Part shown: piece after piece, positions 54,354 to 63,933 of the stretch
How positions within the stretch are numbered: the stretch's first letter is position 1
Layout: each line of letters begins with the position of its first letter
From: Aliihoeflea sp. 2WW
Lineage (GTDB): Bacteria > Pseudomonadota > Alphaproteobacteria > Rhizobiales > Rhizobiaceae
Reading direction: 5' to 3'
DNA: 64,000 bases
NCBI RefSeq assembly: GCF_000497755.1
Contig: NZ_AYOD01000035.1
Location: 407,125 to 471,124, forward strand
Notes under the pieces: generated by a model
Told to the model about the DNA's origin: nothing
What the model saw: only the letters and a program-made list of their open reading frames with translations
The model's database searches: none
Made by a program: the position numbers and the translations under genes

Positions 54354-56468
54354 ATGGCCAAGGCGCGCAGTTCGACGAAGTCCGTCCGGCAGGGCGAAGC
54401 GACGATCCACGACCAGAAGCTGGTTCGCGGGAATGGCGGGGAGCTTCACCAGATCGCCGATGGCGACACGCCGCTCCTGACGACCGCGCAGGGCGGGCCT
54501 GTCGCCGACGACCAGAACACGCTCAAATATGGCGAGCGCGGACCTTCGCTGATCGAAGACTTCCATTTTCGCGAAAAGATCTTCCATTTCGACCATGAGC
54601 GCATTCCCGAGCGCGTCGTCCATGCGCGCGGCTATGGCGCGCACGGTTATTTCGAGACCTACGAGTCGCTGGCGAAATATACCCGCGCCGACATCTTCCA
54701 GCGCGCTGGCGAAAAGACGCCGGCCTTCGTGCGGTTCTCGACGGTCGCCGGCTCCAAGGGCTCGTTCGATCTCGCGCGCGACGTGCGCGGCTTTGCCGTC
54801 AAGCTCTACACGCAGGAAGGTAACTGGGACATCGTGGGCAACAACATCCCGGTCTTCTTCATTCAGGACGCCATCAAGTTTCCCGACATCATCCACTCGG
54901 TGAAGCCCGAACCCGATCGCGGCTTCCCGCAGGCGCAATCGGCGCATGACAATTTCTGGGACTTCATCTCGCTGACGCCGGAAAGCATGCACATGATCAT
55001 GTGGGTCATGTCCGACCGCGCGATCCCGCGCTCCTTCCGTTTCATGGAAGGGTTCGGCGTCCACACGTTCCGCTTCCTCAACGCCGAGGACGAGTCGACC
55101 TTCGTCAAATTCATCTGGAAGCCCAAGCTCGGCCTGCAATCGGTGGTCTGGAACGAGGCGGTCAAGATCAACGGCGCGGACCCGGATTTCCACCGGCGCG
55201 ATCTCTGGGACGCGATCCAGGCCGGCGACTTTCCCGAATGGGAGCTGTGCGTGCAGCTCTTCAACCAGGAATTCGCCGACGGTTTCGACTTCGACGTGCT
55301 CGACCCGACCAAGCTGATCCCGGAAGAAATCCTCGAACCGATCCCGGTCGGCCGGCTCGTGCTCGACCGGATGCCGGACAATTTCTTCGCCGAGACCGAG
55401 CAGGTCGCGTTCATGACGCAGAACGTGCCGCCCGGCATCGATTTCTCCAACGATCCGCTCCTGCAGGGCCGCAACTTCTCCTATCTCGATACGCAGTTGA
55501 AGCGGCTCGGCTCGACCAATTTCACGCATCTGCCGATCAACGCGCCGAAATGCCCGTTCCACCATTTCCAGCAGGACGGGCACATGGCGATGCGCAACCC
55601 GGCCGGGCGGGTGAACTACCAGCCCAACTCGTGGGGCGAAGGTCCGCGCGAGCATCCGGCGCGCGGACACCGCTCCTATCGCGAGGAGGTCGAGGGGCCG
55701 AAGGCGCGGCTGCGCGCGGAAAGCTTCGCCGACCATTACAGCCAGGCCCGGCAGTTCTATTCCAGCCAGACAGAGATCGAGCAGAACCATATCGCGATGG
55801 CGCTGACGTTCGAGCTTTCCAAGGTCGAGACTGCGGTCATCCGCGAGCGCGTCGTCTCGCATCTCCTCAACATCGACGAGACGCTGGCGACCAAGGTCGC
55901 GGACAAGCTCGGCATGAAGAAGCTGCCGAAGCCGGCCGATGCGGCGGTTGCGCCGCGCGACGATCTGGAGCCGTCGGAGCGGCTGTCGATCGTCAGGAAC
56001 GGGCCGGAAAGCTTCAAGGGCCGCAAGGTCGGCGTGCTCGTCACGGATGGCTGCGACGCGAAGCTGGTCAAGGCGCTCGACGCGGCGCTGGCAAAGGAGG
56101 GCGCGAAGATGGAGATCGGCGCGCCGAAGGTCGGCGGCGTCGAGGCGTCGGATGGCTCGCTGATCGAAGGCAAGCAGATGATCGATGGCGGGCCATCGGT
56201 CCTCTACGACGCGGTTGCCCTGATCGTCAGCCCGGAAGGCGTCGAGCAGTTGCTCAAGGAAGCCGCCGCGCGCGATTTCGTCGCCGATGCCTTTGCGCAT
56301 TGCAAGTTCATCGCCCATGTCGAGGCGGCGCAGCCGCTTCTCGACAAGGCCGGCGTCGAGCCGGACGAGGGCGTGATCGCGATCGGTTCGGGCAGCGACT
56401 GGCAGGGCTTCGTCGAGGCTTGCCGGAAGCTTCGCCTCTGGGCGCGCGAAACGAAGGTCAAGCTGTGA
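54354..56468 (+). CDS. katE: Large-subunit (HPII-type) catalase
   Basis: Haem catalase dismutating hydrogen peroxide; 704 residues from ATG 54354. Catalytic His in [15 protein letters not shown] (about residue 82), Asn region [20 protein letters not shown], and proximal haem region further on; from about residue 550 a C-terminal DJ-1/glutamine-amidotransferase-like domain ([20 protein letters not shown]), which defines the large-subunit clade. A stress-sigma promoter directly upstream fits the known stationary-phase control of such catalases in rhizobia. An upstream ATG at 54312 lies on the promoter side and is less likely. Confidence 0.96.
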   Translation: MAKARSSTKSVRQGEATIHDQKLVRGNGGELHQIADGDTPLLTTAQGGPVADDQNTLKYGERGPSLIEDFHFREKIFHFDHERIPERVVHARGYGAHGYFETYESLAKYTRADIFQRAGEKTPAFVRFSTVAGSKGSFDLARDVRGFAVKLYTQEGNWDIVGNNIPVFFIQDAIKFPDIIHSVKPEPDRGFPQAQSAHDNFWDFISLTPESMHMIMWVMSDRAIPRSFRFMEGFGVHTFRFLNAEDESTFVKFIWKPKLGLQSVVWNEAVKINGADPDFHRRDLWDAIQAGDFPEWELCVQLFNQEFADGFDFDVLDPTKLIPEEILEPIPVGRLVLDRMPDNFFAETEQVAFMTQNVPPGIDFSNDPLLQGRNFSYLDTQLKRLGSTNFTHLPINAPKCPFHHFQQDGHMAMRNPAGRVNYQPNSWGEGPREHPARGHRSYREEVEGPKARLRAESFADHYSQARQFYSSQTEIEQNHIAMALTFELSKVETAVIRERVVSHLLNIDETLATKVADKLGMKKLPKPADAAVAPRDDLEPSERLSIVRNGPESFKGRKVGVLVTDGCDAKLVKALDAALAKEGAKMEIGAPKVGGVEASDGSLIEGKQMIDGGPSVLYDAVALIVSPEGVEQLLKEAAARDFVADAFAHCKFIAHVEAAQPLLDKAGVEPDEGVIAIGSGSDWQGFVEACRKLRLWARETKVKL

Positions 56469-56594
56469 GACCCGCCAAAACTTGACTCGGGCGCGAAATT
56501 GGGGTCAAAGGCCCCAGTTTCCGCGACGAGTGACAACTCCGAGCAGCCGACCGGGGCACCCTTTCTACCGTGAGAGGGCCGATCCCGGAGGTCA

Positions 56595-56625
56595 ACACCC
56601 GGCAGCGCCATGCGCCCCCGGGTGT
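56595..56625. other. Strong hairpin in the ffh leader
   Basis: ACACCCGG (56595-56602) pairs with CCGGGTGT (56618-56625), enclosing a GC-rich loop. It lies in the 236-bp gene-free gap between katE and ffh, which otherwise shows no feature. It has no T-run, so it is probably a 5'-leader structure and not a terminator. Confidence 0.4.
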
Positions 56626-56704
56626 CGTTCTGCTTTGGCTGTTGGGTTTCGGCGCGGCACGCACTACCTCTCGGGCGACGACGCACGAGAATAAAGGACG
56701 GCGG

Positions 56705-58270
56705 ATGTTTGAATCACTTCAGGAGCGGCTTGGCTCCATCCTGAACGGCCTGACGGGCCGCGGCGCGCTTTCCGAGGCAGATGTCTCGGCGGCGCTGCGC
56801 GAGGTTCGCCGTGCGCTGATCGAGGCCGACGTCGCGCTCGAAGTCGTCCGGTCCTTCACGGACAAGGTCAAGGCCAAGGCCGTCGGCGCGGACATCCTGA
56901 AGTCGATCAAGCCCGGCCAGATGGTCGTCAAGATCGTCCATGACGAGCTGGTCGAGATGCTGGGCGCGGAAGGCGCGACCATCGATCTCAATGCGCCCGC
57001 GCCCGTCGTCATCATGATGGTCGGCCTGCAGGGCTCGGGCAAGACGACGACCTCGGCCAAGATCGCCAAGCGGCTGACCGCGCGCCAGGGCAAGAAGATC
57101 CTGATGGCCTCGCTCGACACGCGCCGCCCGGCCGCGCAGGAGCAGTTGCGCCAACTCGGCGAGCAGACGCAGGTTGCCACGCTGCCGATCGTCGCCGGCC
57201 AGTCGCCGGTCGACATCGCGCGGCGCGCGGTACAGGCGGCCAAGCTCGGCGGGCATGACGTCGTCATGCTCGACACGGCCGGCCGCACCCATATCGACGA
57301 GCCGCTGATGGCGGAGATGGCCGAGATCAAGGCCGTCGCCAAGCCGCACGAAATCCTGCTGGTCGCGGATTCGCTGACCGGCCAGGACGCGGTGAACCTC
57401 GCGCAGAATTTCGACAGCCGCGTGGGCATCACCGGCCTCGTCCTGACCCGCATGGACGGCGACGGTCGTGGCGGTGCCGCGCTTTCGATGCGCGCGGTCA
57501 CCGGCAAGCCGATCAAGCTGATCGGCACCGGCGAAAAGATGGATGCGCTGGAGGAGTTCTATCCCAAGCGCATCGCCGACCGCATTCTCGGCATGGGCGA
57601 CATCGTCTCGCTCGTCGAGCGCGCTTCCGAGACCATCGACGCCGAAAAGGCGCAGGCGATGGCCAAGAAGATGCAGGCCGGGAAGTTCGATCTCGACGAC
57701 CTCGCCGACCAGCTTCGCCAGATGCAGAAGATGGGCGGAATGGGCGGCATCATGGGCATGATGCCCGGCATGGGCAAGATGAAGGACCAGATCGCGACCG
57801 CCGGTTTCGACGACAAGACCTTCGCCCGCCAGATCGCCATCATCCAGTCGATGACCAAGGCCGAGCGCGGCAATCCGGACCTCTTGAAGCATTCGCGCAA
57901 GAAGCGCATCGCTGCCGGTTCCGGCACCGACGCCGCGGCGATCAACAAGCTCTTGAAGATGCACCGCCAGATGGCCGACATGATGAAAGCCATGGGCGGC
58001 AAGGGCAAGGGCGGCGGCATGATGCGCGGCCTGATGGGCGGCATGGCCTCCAAGATGGGGCTTGGCGGCATGGGCGGTCTCGGCGGACTCGGCGGTGGCA
58101 TGCCGGATCTGTCGAAGATGGACCCCAAGCAGCTCGAAGCCCTGCAGAAGCAGGTGCAGGCGTCCGGTCTGGGCAATGGACTGCCCGGCATGGGCGGTGG
58201 TCTTCCGGGCCTGGGCGGCGGCGGGTTGCCCGGATTGGGCGGCCTTCCCGGCCTGCCGAAGAAGAAGTGA
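56705..58270 (+). CDS. ffh: Signal recognition particle protein (GTPase)
   Basis: Binds signal sequences and 4.5S RNA and targets nascent membrane proteins to FtsY. 521 residues from ATG 56705 (MFESLQERLGSILNGLTGRG). NG domain: GLQGSGKTTTSAKIAKRL (G1), DTRRPAAQEQL, DTAGRTHID, TRMDGDGRGGAAL; methionine/glycine-rich M domain from about residue 330 with a long flexible GMGG-type tail. Followed by chorismate mutase after 7 bp and rpsP, a typical Rhizobiales order. The 4.5S RNA gene was not found in the window. Confidence 0.97.
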   Translation: MFESLQERLGSILNGLTGRGALSEADVSAALREVRRALIEADVALEVVRSFTDKVKAKAVGADILKSIKPGQMVVKIVHDELVEMLGAEGATIDLNAPAPVVIMMVGLQGSGKTTTSAKIAKRLTARQGKKILMASLDTRRPAAQEQLRQLGEQTQVATLPIVAGQSPVDIARRAVQAAKLGGHDVVMLDTAGRTHIDEPLMAEMAEIKAVAKPHEILLVADSLTGQDAVNLAQNFDSRVGITGLVLTRMDGDGRGGAALSMRAVTGKPIKLIGTGEKMDALEEFYPKRIADRILGMGDIVSLVERASETIDAEKAQAMAKKMQAGKFDLDDLADQLRQMQKMGGMGGIMGMMPGMGKMKDQIATAGFDDKTFARQIAIIQSMTKAERGNPDLLKHSRKKRIAAGSGTDAAAINKLLKMHRQMADMMKAMGGKGKGGGMMRGLMGGMASKMGLGGMGGLGGLGGGMPDLSKMDPKQLEALQKQVQASGLGNGLPGMGGGLPGLGGGGLPGLGGLPGLPKKK

Positions 58271-58277
58271 GGAGACG

Positions 58278-58595
58278 ATGACACAAGACGATACCGCGCG
58301 CGCGCGCGACCTCCTCGCCGGCTACCGCGCCTCGATCGACAATATCGACGCGGCGCTGATCCACATGCTCGCAGAGCGCTTCCGCTGCACGCAGGCTGTC
58401 GGCAAGCTGAAGGCCGAGCACGGCCTGCCGCCAGCCGACCCGGCGCGCGAGAAGACCCAGATCGAACGGCTCCGCCGGCTTGCCGACGATGCCAATCTCG
58501 ACCCCGATTTCGCGGAGAAGTTTTTGAACTTTATCGTCCGCGAAGTCATCCGCCATCACGAGGCGATCGCCTCTGAGAAACACGAAAACGCTTGA
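58278..58595 (+). CDS. Chorismate mutase (AroQ type)
   Basis: Converts chorismate to prephenate on the route to Phe and Tyr. 105 residues, all-helical AroQ fold. Active-site residues are recognisable in [20 protein letters not shown], then [20 protein letters not shown] and [21 protein letters not shown] 58278 with TGAGGAGA upstream, 7 bp after ffh. Its place between ffh and rpsP is conserved in many Rhizobiales. Confidence 0.93.
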   Translation: MTQDDTARARDLLAGYRASIDNIDAALIHMLAERFRCTQAVGKLKAEHGLPPADPAREKTQIERLRRLADDANLDPDFAEKFLNFIVREVIRHHEAIASEKHENA

Positions 58596-58620
58596 ATTCA
58601 ACTTTTCCAGGAGAACTGAA

Positions 58621-59049
58621 ATGGCACTGAAAATCCGCCTCGCCCGCGCCGGCTCCAAGAAGCGCCCCTATTACCACGTCGTCATCGCCGACGTCCGTTC
58701 GCCGCGCGACGGCCGCTTCATCGAGCAGGTCGGCTCGTGGAACCCGACGCTGCCCAAGGATGGCGAGCGCGTGAAGCTCAACAATGAGCGCATCCAGCAT
58801 TGGCTCGACCACGGCGCCCAGCCGACGGACCGCGTGCTGCGCTTCCTCGACCAGGCCGGCATCGTCAAGCGCGAAGCCCGCAACAACCCGAAGAAGGCCG
58901 AGCCCGGCCAGAAGGCCCAGGAGCGCGTCGCCGCCCAGAAGAAGGCCGAGGAAGACGCCGCCGCCAAGAAGGCCGCCGACGAGGCTGCTGCAGCCGAAGC
59001 CGCCAACGCACCGGCCGCCGAAGAGACTTCGGAAGAAGCTGCTTCGTAA
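58621..59049 (+). CDS. rpsP: 30S ribosomal protein S16
   Basis: 142 residues: the conserved S16 core in the first ~85 ([40 protein letters not shown]), then an Ala/Lys/Glu-rich helical extension usual in Alphaproteobacteria. Ribosome site CAGGAGAAC. It is followed by an intrinsic terminator instead of the expected rimM-trmD-rplS, so the ribosomal operon is broken here. Confidence 0.97.
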   Translation: MALKIRLARAGSKKRPYYHVVIADVRSPRDGRFIEQVGSWNPTLPKDGERVKLNNERIQHWLDHGAQPTDRVLRFLDQAGIVKREARNNPKKAEPGQKAQERVAAQKKAEEDAAAKKAADEAAAAEAANAPAAEETSEEAAS

Positions 59050-59075
59050 GCTTTCGTTTCAGCAAAGTTCAAAAG

Positions 59076-59103
59076 CCCCGCCGGTCCTGCCTGCGGGGTT
59101 TTT
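59076..59103 (+). terminator. Intrinsic terminator after rpsP
   Basis: Stem CCCCGC/GCGGGG (59076-59081, 59093-59098) followed by five T residues; the loop can pair further. Confidence 0.75.
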
Positions 59104-59150
59104 GTTTGCGCGCTCCCGCGCAAATTTTTCGAAATTGCCGCAGCGGTATC

Positions 59151-59177
59151 TGTCGGCTACGCCTGTCGTCGTTCGTC
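59151..59177 (+). promoter_or_regulatory. ECF42-type promoter, copy 1 (YCII-sigma operon)
   Basis: TGTCGG (59151-59156), 17 bp, CGTC (59174-59177), 27 bp before the ATG at 59205. The identical architecture recurs at 60849 and 63080. The published ECF42 target motif, as I recall it, is TGTCGA with CG(A/T)C. Confidence 0.65.
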
Positions 59178-59204
59178 TTTTCATCAAGCGCGCGAGGCCA
59201 GGAC

Positions 59205-59588
59205 ATGCTCTACGCCATTCTTTGCTACAACCATGAAGACACGGTCGGCCAGTGGACCAAGGAGGAGGACGACGCCGTCATGGCGCGTCTCGACGCCGTG
59301 CTCCAGCCTATCGAGCGGTCGGGCAGGCTCGGCCCCGTCGCGCGCCTTTTGCCGACCACCGCCGCCACGACGCTGCGCAAGGCAGGCGGCGAGCCGCTCG
59401 TCATCGACGGGCCCTTCGCCGAGACCAAGGAACAGTTTCTCGGCTTCTATCTCGTCGACTTCGACAGTCTCGACGAGGCGCTCGCCTTCTCGAAAGATCT
59501 CGCCGAAGCCAATCCCGGCGGGGGCTCCTATGAAATCCGACCGGTCGGCTACATGCGCGAGCGGGACAAGGACAAGCACGCTTCATGA
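59205..59588 (+). CDS. YCII-related (DGPF-domain) protein
   Basis: 127 residues from ATG 59205 (MLYAILCYNHEDTVGQWTKE). Contains the DGPF motif as VIDGPFAETKEQFLGFYLVD (about residues 67-86) and the C-terminal EIRPVGYM. YCII folds are small ferredoxin-like dimers with uncertain enzymatic roles. Genes for DGPF proteins are the standard partners of ECF42 sigma factors. Its stop overlaps the sigma start by 4 bp (ATGA), so the two are translationally coupled. Confidence 0.92.
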   Translation: MLYAILCYNHEDTVGQWTKEEDDAVMARLDAVLQPIERSGRLGPVARLLPTTAATTLRKAGGEPLVIDGPFAETKEQFLGFYLVDFDSLDEALAFSKDLAEANPGGGSYEIRPVGYMRERDKDKHAS

Positions 59589-60832
59589 CCGACGCCCGCG
59601 CCATCGAGACGCTGATATCCGCCGCCCGCCCGCAGGCGGTCGGTGCGCTGCTGCGCTATTTCCGCGACCTCGACCGCGCGGAGGAAGCGTTTCAGGAGGC
59701 GTGCCTGAGGGCGCTGAAGAACTGGCCGAAGAACGGCGCTCCGCGCGATCCGGCCGCGTGGCTGATCTTCGTCGGGCGCAATGTCGGCATCGACGCGGTG
59801 CGGCGCGACAAGCGCCTCGTCGCGCTGCCGGACGAGCCCGCGCTGTCGGACCTCGACGACGTCGAGACGCCGCTCGCCGAACGTCTCGACGGCGCCGACT
59901 ATCGCGACGACATATTGCGCCTTCTGTTCATCTGCTCCGATCCGTCGCTGCCGGCCGAGCATCAGGTGGGGCTGGCGCTGCGCATCGTCTCCGGCCTGAC
60001 CGTGCCGCAGATCGCGCGCGCCTTTCTCGTCTCGGAAGCGGCGATGGAGCAGCGGATCACCCGCGCCAAGGCGAAGATCGCCGCATCCGGCCGGCAGTTC
60101 GAGACGCCGGACGCCATCGCGCGGTCGGAACGTGTCGGCGCGGTCGCGGCGATGATCTATCTCGTCTTCAATGAGGGCTATTCGTCGCGTCCGGAAGCGG
60201 GGCAGGCGGCGACGGTGCTGTGCGAGGAGGCGATCCGGCTCGGCCGGCTGCTCTTGCGCATTTTTCCGACCGAGCCCGAGATCATGGGGCTTCTGGCGCT
60301 GATGCTGCTTCAAAATTCGCGCAATGCCGCGCGTATCGATGCGGCAGGCGAAATCATCCTTCTCGACGATCAGGACCGCTCGCGCTGGAACGCCAAGATG
60401 ATCGGCGAAGGCTTGGCGCTCGTCGACAAGGCGTTCCGCCACCGCCAGCCCGGCAGCTACCAGATCCAGTCCGCGATCGCCGCGCTTCATGCCCGCGCGA
60501 AGACGGCGGCGGAAACCGACTGGACGGAAATCGAGCTCCTCTACCGCATGCTGGAGCGCATCGAGCCCTCGCCGGTCGTCACGCTCAACCGGGCGGTGGC
60601 GGTTGCCAAGGTGCAGGGCGCGCAGGCCGCGCTCGATTTGATCGAACCGCTCGGCGACCGGCTTTCCGGCTATTTCAACTATCATGGCCTGCGCGGCGGG
60701 CTGCTGCTCGAGCTCGAACGCTGCCGCGAGGCGCGCGAGGCGTTCGACCGCGCCATCGCGCTGGCGCGCAACCCGGCCGAAGCTGCCCATATCCGCCGCC
60801 ATCTGGACCGCATGCAGGCGAAGGCGCACTAG
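59585..60832 (+). CDS. RNA polymerase sigma factor, ECF42-type with C-terminal helical repeat extension
   Basis: 415 residues. Sigma regions 2 and 4 occupy the first ~170 (DLDRAEEAFQEACLRALKNW, RDPAAWLIFVGRNVGIDAVR, SGLTVPQIARAFLVSEAAME). Then follows a ~240-residue TPR-like extension (VGAVAAMIYLVFNEGYSSRP, DAAGEIILLDDQDRSRWNAK, LNRAVAVAKVQGAQAALDLI) that marks the ECF42 (DUF6596-containing) group. No anti-sigma gene is adjacent; in this group the C-terminal extension is required for activity. It is coupled to the DGPF gene and sits behind a TGTCGG-N17-CGTC promoter, which implies autoregulation. Confidence 0.93.
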   Translation: MTDARAIETLISAARPQAVGALLRYFRDLDRAEEAFQEACLRALKNWPKNGAPRDPAAWLIFVGRNVGIDAVRRDKRLVALPDEPALSDLDDVETPLAERLDGADYRDDILRLLFICSDPSLPAEHQVGLALRIVSGLTVPQIARAFLVSEAAMEQRITRAKAKIAASGRQFETPDAIARSERVGAVAAMIYLVFNEGYSSRPEAGQAATVLCEEAIRLGRLLLRIFPTEPEIMGLLALMLLQNSRNAARIDAAGEIILLDDQDRSRWNAKMIGEGLALVDKAFRHRQPGSYQIQSAIAALHARAKTAAETDWTEIELLYRMLERIEPSPVVTLNRAVAVAKVQGAQAALDLIEPLGDRLSGYFNYHGLRGGLLLELERCREAREAFDRAIALARNPAEAAHIRRHLDRMQAKAH

Positions 60833-60848
60833 ATTTTCGGCCGGCGAA

Positions 60849-60875
60849 TGTCGGTATGCGGGGCTGCGGATCGTC
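60849..60875 (+). promoter_or_regulatory. ECF42-type promoter, copy 2 (AHSA1-like gene)
   Basis: TGTCGG (60849-60854), 17 bp, CGTC (60872-60875), 30 bp before the ATG at 60906. Confidence 0.65.
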
Positions 60876-60905
60876 CTTGGATCAGACATCATGAAGGAGA
60901 CCGCC

Positions 60906-61382
60906 ATGACCGCCGAACCCAAGGCCGAAACCGAACACGAACTCGTTCTCACCCGCCTTCTCGACGCGCCGCGCGACACGCTGTTCCGCTGCTGGACCGA
61001 CGCCGAGCTTCTGCCGAAATGGTTCGTGCCGGCGCCGTGGACGATCGCCAAGGCCGAGGTCGATCCGCGTCCCGGCGGACGGTCGTTCGTCGTCATGCGC
61101 GACCTGGACGGCAATGAATATCCGAATGACGGCGTCTATCTGGAGATCGTGCCGAACGAGAAGATCGTCTTCACCGACGCCTACACGCAAGGTTGGGTGC
61201 CGTCGCAAAAGCCGTTCTTCACCGGCATCGTCACCTTCGCCGACGAGGGCGGAAAGACGCGCTATACGGCGCGGGCTCGCCACTGGCGGGCCGAAGACAA
61301 GGAAAACCACGAGAAGATGGGTTTTCACGAAGGCTGGGGCATCTGCGCGGATCAGCTCGAGGCGCTTGCCAAAACACTTTGA
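60906..61382 (+). CDS. SRPBCC/AHSA1-family protein
   Basis: 158 residues from ATG 60906, with AAGGAG 6 bp upstream; ATG 60891 is less likely. START-like helix-grip fold of the Aha1 C-terminal type: LVLTRLLDAPRDTLFRCWTD, LPKWFVPAPWTIAKAEVDPR, MGFHEGWGICADQLEALAKT. Such proteins bind hydrophobic ligands or act in stress or repair; function here unknown. Separated from the sigma gene by 73 bp containing its own ECF42-type promoter. Ends 1 bp from the convergent PLD gene. Confidence 0.92.
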   Translation: MTAEPKAETEHELVLTRLLDAPRDTLFRCWTDAELLPKWFVPAPWTIAKAEVDPRPGGRSFVVMRDLDGNEYPNDGVYLEIVPNEKIVFTDAYTQGWVPSQKPFFTGIVTFADEGGKTRYTARARHWRAEDKENHEKMGFHEGWGICADQLEALAKTL

Positions 61383-61383
61383 C

Positions 61384-62997
61384 CTAGAGCAGCCATTCGA
61401 TGTCGAGGCGTTTCAGGATGCCGATCGCCAGCCGGTCGCGCAGCCCCATGCCGGGCTCGCGACGCAACGGCGCCGACAGGTCCGGGCGCTTCCAGATGAG
61501 GCCGCGATGCTCGGACAGCGCCACCTCATAGGCGTTCTCCGGCACCACATCGTCGAAGGCATCGGCGACGAGGCCGGCCAGAAGCGGCGATTCGATGACG
61601 ATGCCCATCTCGGTGTTGAGGTCGATCGAGCGCGGGTCGAAGTTGAACGAGCCGACGAAGAGGCGCTGGCGGTCGACGGCGAAGGTCTTGGCGTGCAGGG
61701 TCGAGGCGCCGGCACGAAGGGCCGAGGCCGAGCCGCTGCCCGATCCGCGCAGGCGGCCCGATACGCCAAGCCGCGAGCCCTTGCGCCGCTCGCGGCGGGA
61801 GGGCGCCTGCCGCGCGCCGTCGCACATCTCGAACAGGCGGATGCCGGCGCGCAGCAATTGCCGGCGATAGGGCGCGTAGCCGGCGTGGACCGCGCCGACA
61901 TCGGTCGCCTCATAGGCGTTGGTCAGGATGGAGACTTCGACGCCGCGCGCCCGCAGCGCCCGAAGATTGGCGACGCCGCGTTTGCCCGGCACGAAATAGC
62001 CGGCGATGATGGCGAGCTCGCGTTTCGGCGTGCCGATGGCGTTTTCGAGCAGGCCCGAAAGCCGCGCGTCGCTGCCCTCGGCCCTCTTCAGATAGCCGAG
62101 CGCCTTGCCGGGATCGTCGTGCAGGAGCGACACCTTCGCCCATTCCATCGGCAGCCGCGCCTCGGCGAGCTGGCGCACGATCTCGAGGTCGCGCACGGCC
62201 TTCAGATAGCGCCGCGCGGTCGGGTCGCGCTCGACGATGGATGAGCGCTTGCGCAGACGGCGCAAATTGCGTGGGCCGACGCGGCGCAGTAGCAGGCGGG
62301 CGGGGAAGGAGGATGCGGCGTTCCAGTAAGCCTCGAACTGCGTCGCCACCTCATCCACGACCGGGCCGATGGCGAGGACGTCGAGGTCGGCAAAGAGGGG
62401 GCCGTCGGCAACGCCGAAATATTCGTCGCCGATGTTGCGGCCGCCGATGACCGTCGCCTGTCCGTCGACGGTGAAGCTCTTGTTGTGCATGCGCCGGTTA
62501 AGGCGCGGAAAGTCGAAGACGTAGCCCAGCACCTTCGGCCAGCGGACGGGGAAGGGATTGAACAGCCGCACCTCGACGCGCGGATGGCGATCGAGCGCGA
62601 ACAGCACCTGGTCGAGCCCGTCGATGCCGTTGTCGTCGAGGAGAAGCCGGACGCGAACGCCTCGGTCGGCGGCGTCGAGCACTTCTTCGAGGAGCATGGT
62701 GCCGGTGCGGTCGCCGCGCCAGATGTAATATTGCAGGTCGAGCGTCTTTTCGGCCTGACGGGCGAGCGACATGCGCGTGGCGAAAGCCTCGGGGCCGTCG
62801 GCAAGGAGATAGACGCCGGAGAGGCCCGGATGGGCGTCGACCGAAGGTCGCGTCATGCGGGCGAGGGTCGTCTGGCTGACGTCCGGGGCAGGGGCGGGAT
62901 CGGGCAAGGCGCGCTGCGGCAGCGTGAAGGCGCGGCGGATGGCGGCGGCCGCGACGAGCGCGGCACCCATGGCCAGCAATTTTCCGCTCGCGCGCAT
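61384..62997 (-). CDS. Phospholipase D-like protein (cardiolipin synthase-like)
   Basis: 537 residues, two HKD motifs: HNKSFTVDGQATVIGGRNIG (about residue 192) and LHAKTFAVDRQRLFVGSFNF (about residue 435). The N-terminus is a membrane anchor or signal (LLAMGAALVAAAAIRRAF). It resembles YmdC/ClsC-type phospholipases that make cardiolipin or hydrolyse phospholipids. Oriented against the sigma-controlled genes and without the TGTCGG motif, so it is probably not part of that regulon. Confidence 0.88.
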   Translation of the reverse strand: MRASGKLLAMGAALVAAAAIRRAFTLPQRALPDPAPAPDVSQTTLARMTRPSVDAHPGLSGVYLLADGPEAFATRMSLARQAEKTLDLQYYIWRGDRTGTMLLEEVLDAADRGVRVRLLLDDNGIDGLDQVLFALDRHPRVEVRLFNPFPVRWPKVLGYVFDFPRLNRRMHNKSFTVDGQATVIGGRNIGDEYFGVADGPLFADLDVLAIGPVVDEVATQFEAYWNAASSFPARLLLRRVGPRNLRRLRKRSSIVERDPTARRYLKAVRDLEIVRQLAEARLPMEWAKVSLLHDDPGKALGYLKRAEGSDARLSGLLENAIGTPKRELAIIAGYFVPGKRGVANLRALRARGVEVSILTNAYEATDVGAVHAGYAPYRRQLLRAGIRLFEMCDGARQAPSRRERRKGSRLGVSGRLRGSGSGSASALRAGASTLHAKTFAVDRQRLFVGSFNFDPRSIDLNTEMGIVIESPLLAGLVADAFDDVVPENAYEVALSEHRGLIWKRPDLSAPLRREPGMGLRDRLAIGILKRLDIEWLL

Positions 62998-63079
62998 TCA
63001 TTCCTCCGATCGCCGCAGTACAATCGTTCCGCGCGCTTCCGGTTCCGGCCGATTGGATGGCGAAATATTTCCCGAACCA

Positions 63080-63106
63080 TGTCGGGAGGACGCGCGGCCG
63101 TTCGTC
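63080..63106 (+). promoter_or_regulatory. ECF42-type promoter, copy 3 (DUF1428-VOC operon)
   Basis: TGTCGG (63080-63085), 17 bp, CGTC (63103-63106), 34 bp before the ATG at 63141. Confidence 0.65.
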
Positions 63107-63140
63107 ATCCTGTCGCAACACGATCAGAGGAGAACACCCC

Positions 63141-63494
63141 ATGAGCTATGTCGACGGATTCCTGCTTTCCGTTCCGAAGTCCAACCTCGAGACCTATAAG
63201 GAACATGCCCGCGTTTCGGCCGGTGTCTGGCTCGAGCACGGCGCCACCGGCTATGTCGAGTGCCTGGCCGACGACGTTCCATATGGCGAACTCACCTCGT
63301 TTCCGCGTGCCGTGCAGGCCAAGGACGACGAGATCGTGGTCTTCGCCTGGGCGACCTATCCCGACAAGGCCAAGCGCGACGAGGTGATGAAGAAGGTGTT
63401 CGAGGACCCGCGCATGAAGCCGGCCATGGAGAACATGCAGTTCGACGGCAAGCGGATGATCTATGGCGGCTTCGACGCGTTCATCGAACGCTGA
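63141..63494 (+). CDS. DUF1428 protein
   Basis: 117 residues from ATG 63141, with AGAGGAG upstream. DUF1428 (dimeric ferredoxin-like, YCII/ABM-like) pattern: MSYVDGFLLSVPKSNLETYK, FAWATYPDKAKRDEVMKKVF, FDGKRMIYGGFDAFIER. Function unknown; frequently co-occurs with DGPF and VOC genes under ECF sigma control. First gene of a two-gene unit (16-bp gap to the VOC gene). Confidence 0.93.
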   Translation: MSYVDGFLLSVPKSNLETYKEHARVSAGVWLEHGATGYVECLADDVPYGELTSFPRAVQAKDDEIVVFAWATYPDKAKRDEVMKKVFEDPRMKPAMENMQFDGKRMIYGGFDAFIER

Positions 63495-63510
63495 ACCAGA
63501 GGAGGCAGCG

Positions 63511-63912
63511 ATGTCGGACTATCACTATCCGGGCGTGACGCCGCATCTGATGTCGAAGGATGCGGTGGCAGCCATCGAGTTCTACAAGCGCGCGTTCGGC
63601 GCCGAGGAACAGGGCGAGCGCATGCTCATGGATGACGGCAAGCGCATCATGCACTGCGAACTGAAGATCAATGGCGGCACGTTGATGATCGCCGACGCGA
63701 TGCCGGAATATGGCTATCCATGGGTCGAACCGCAGGGCACGACGCTGAACATCATCGTCGATGACGCGCGCGCGGTCTGGGACCGGGCGATCGCGGCGGG
63801 TTGCACCGTGAAGATGCCGCTCGAAGTGGCGTTCTGGGGGGATTTATACGGGACGTTCGATGATCCGTTCGGGCACAATTGGGCGGTGGTGGGGCCGGCG
63901 CCGAAGGGGTGA
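63511..63912 (+). CDS. VOC-family protein (PhnB/glyoxalase-like)
   Basis: 133 residues from ATG 63511, with AGAGGAGG upstream. Vicinal-oxygen-chelate fold with the PhnB-type pattern: TPHLMSKDAVAAIEFYKRAF near the start, RIMHCELKINGGTLMIADAM, and WGDLYGTFDDPFGHNWAVVG at the end. Metal-ligand His/Glu positions are only partly kept, so it may be a binding or resistance protein instead of an enzyme. Co-transcribed with DUF1428. Confidence 0.92.
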   Translation: MSDYHYPGVTPHLMSKDAVAAIEFYKRAFGAEEQGERMLMDDGKRIMHCELKINGGTLMIADAMPEYGYPWVEPQGTTLNIIVDDARAVWDRAIAAGCTVKMPLEVAFWGDLYGTFDDPFGHNWAVVGPAPKG

Positions 63913-63933
63913 GCTGCGGTTTTGTTTTGGTTG

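Noticed and set aside
56469..56704. Possible 4.5S (ffs) RNA gene in the katE-ffh gap
   Set aside because: The conserved SRP Alu-like tip and GGAA tetraloop core could not be found; only one hairpin is evident.
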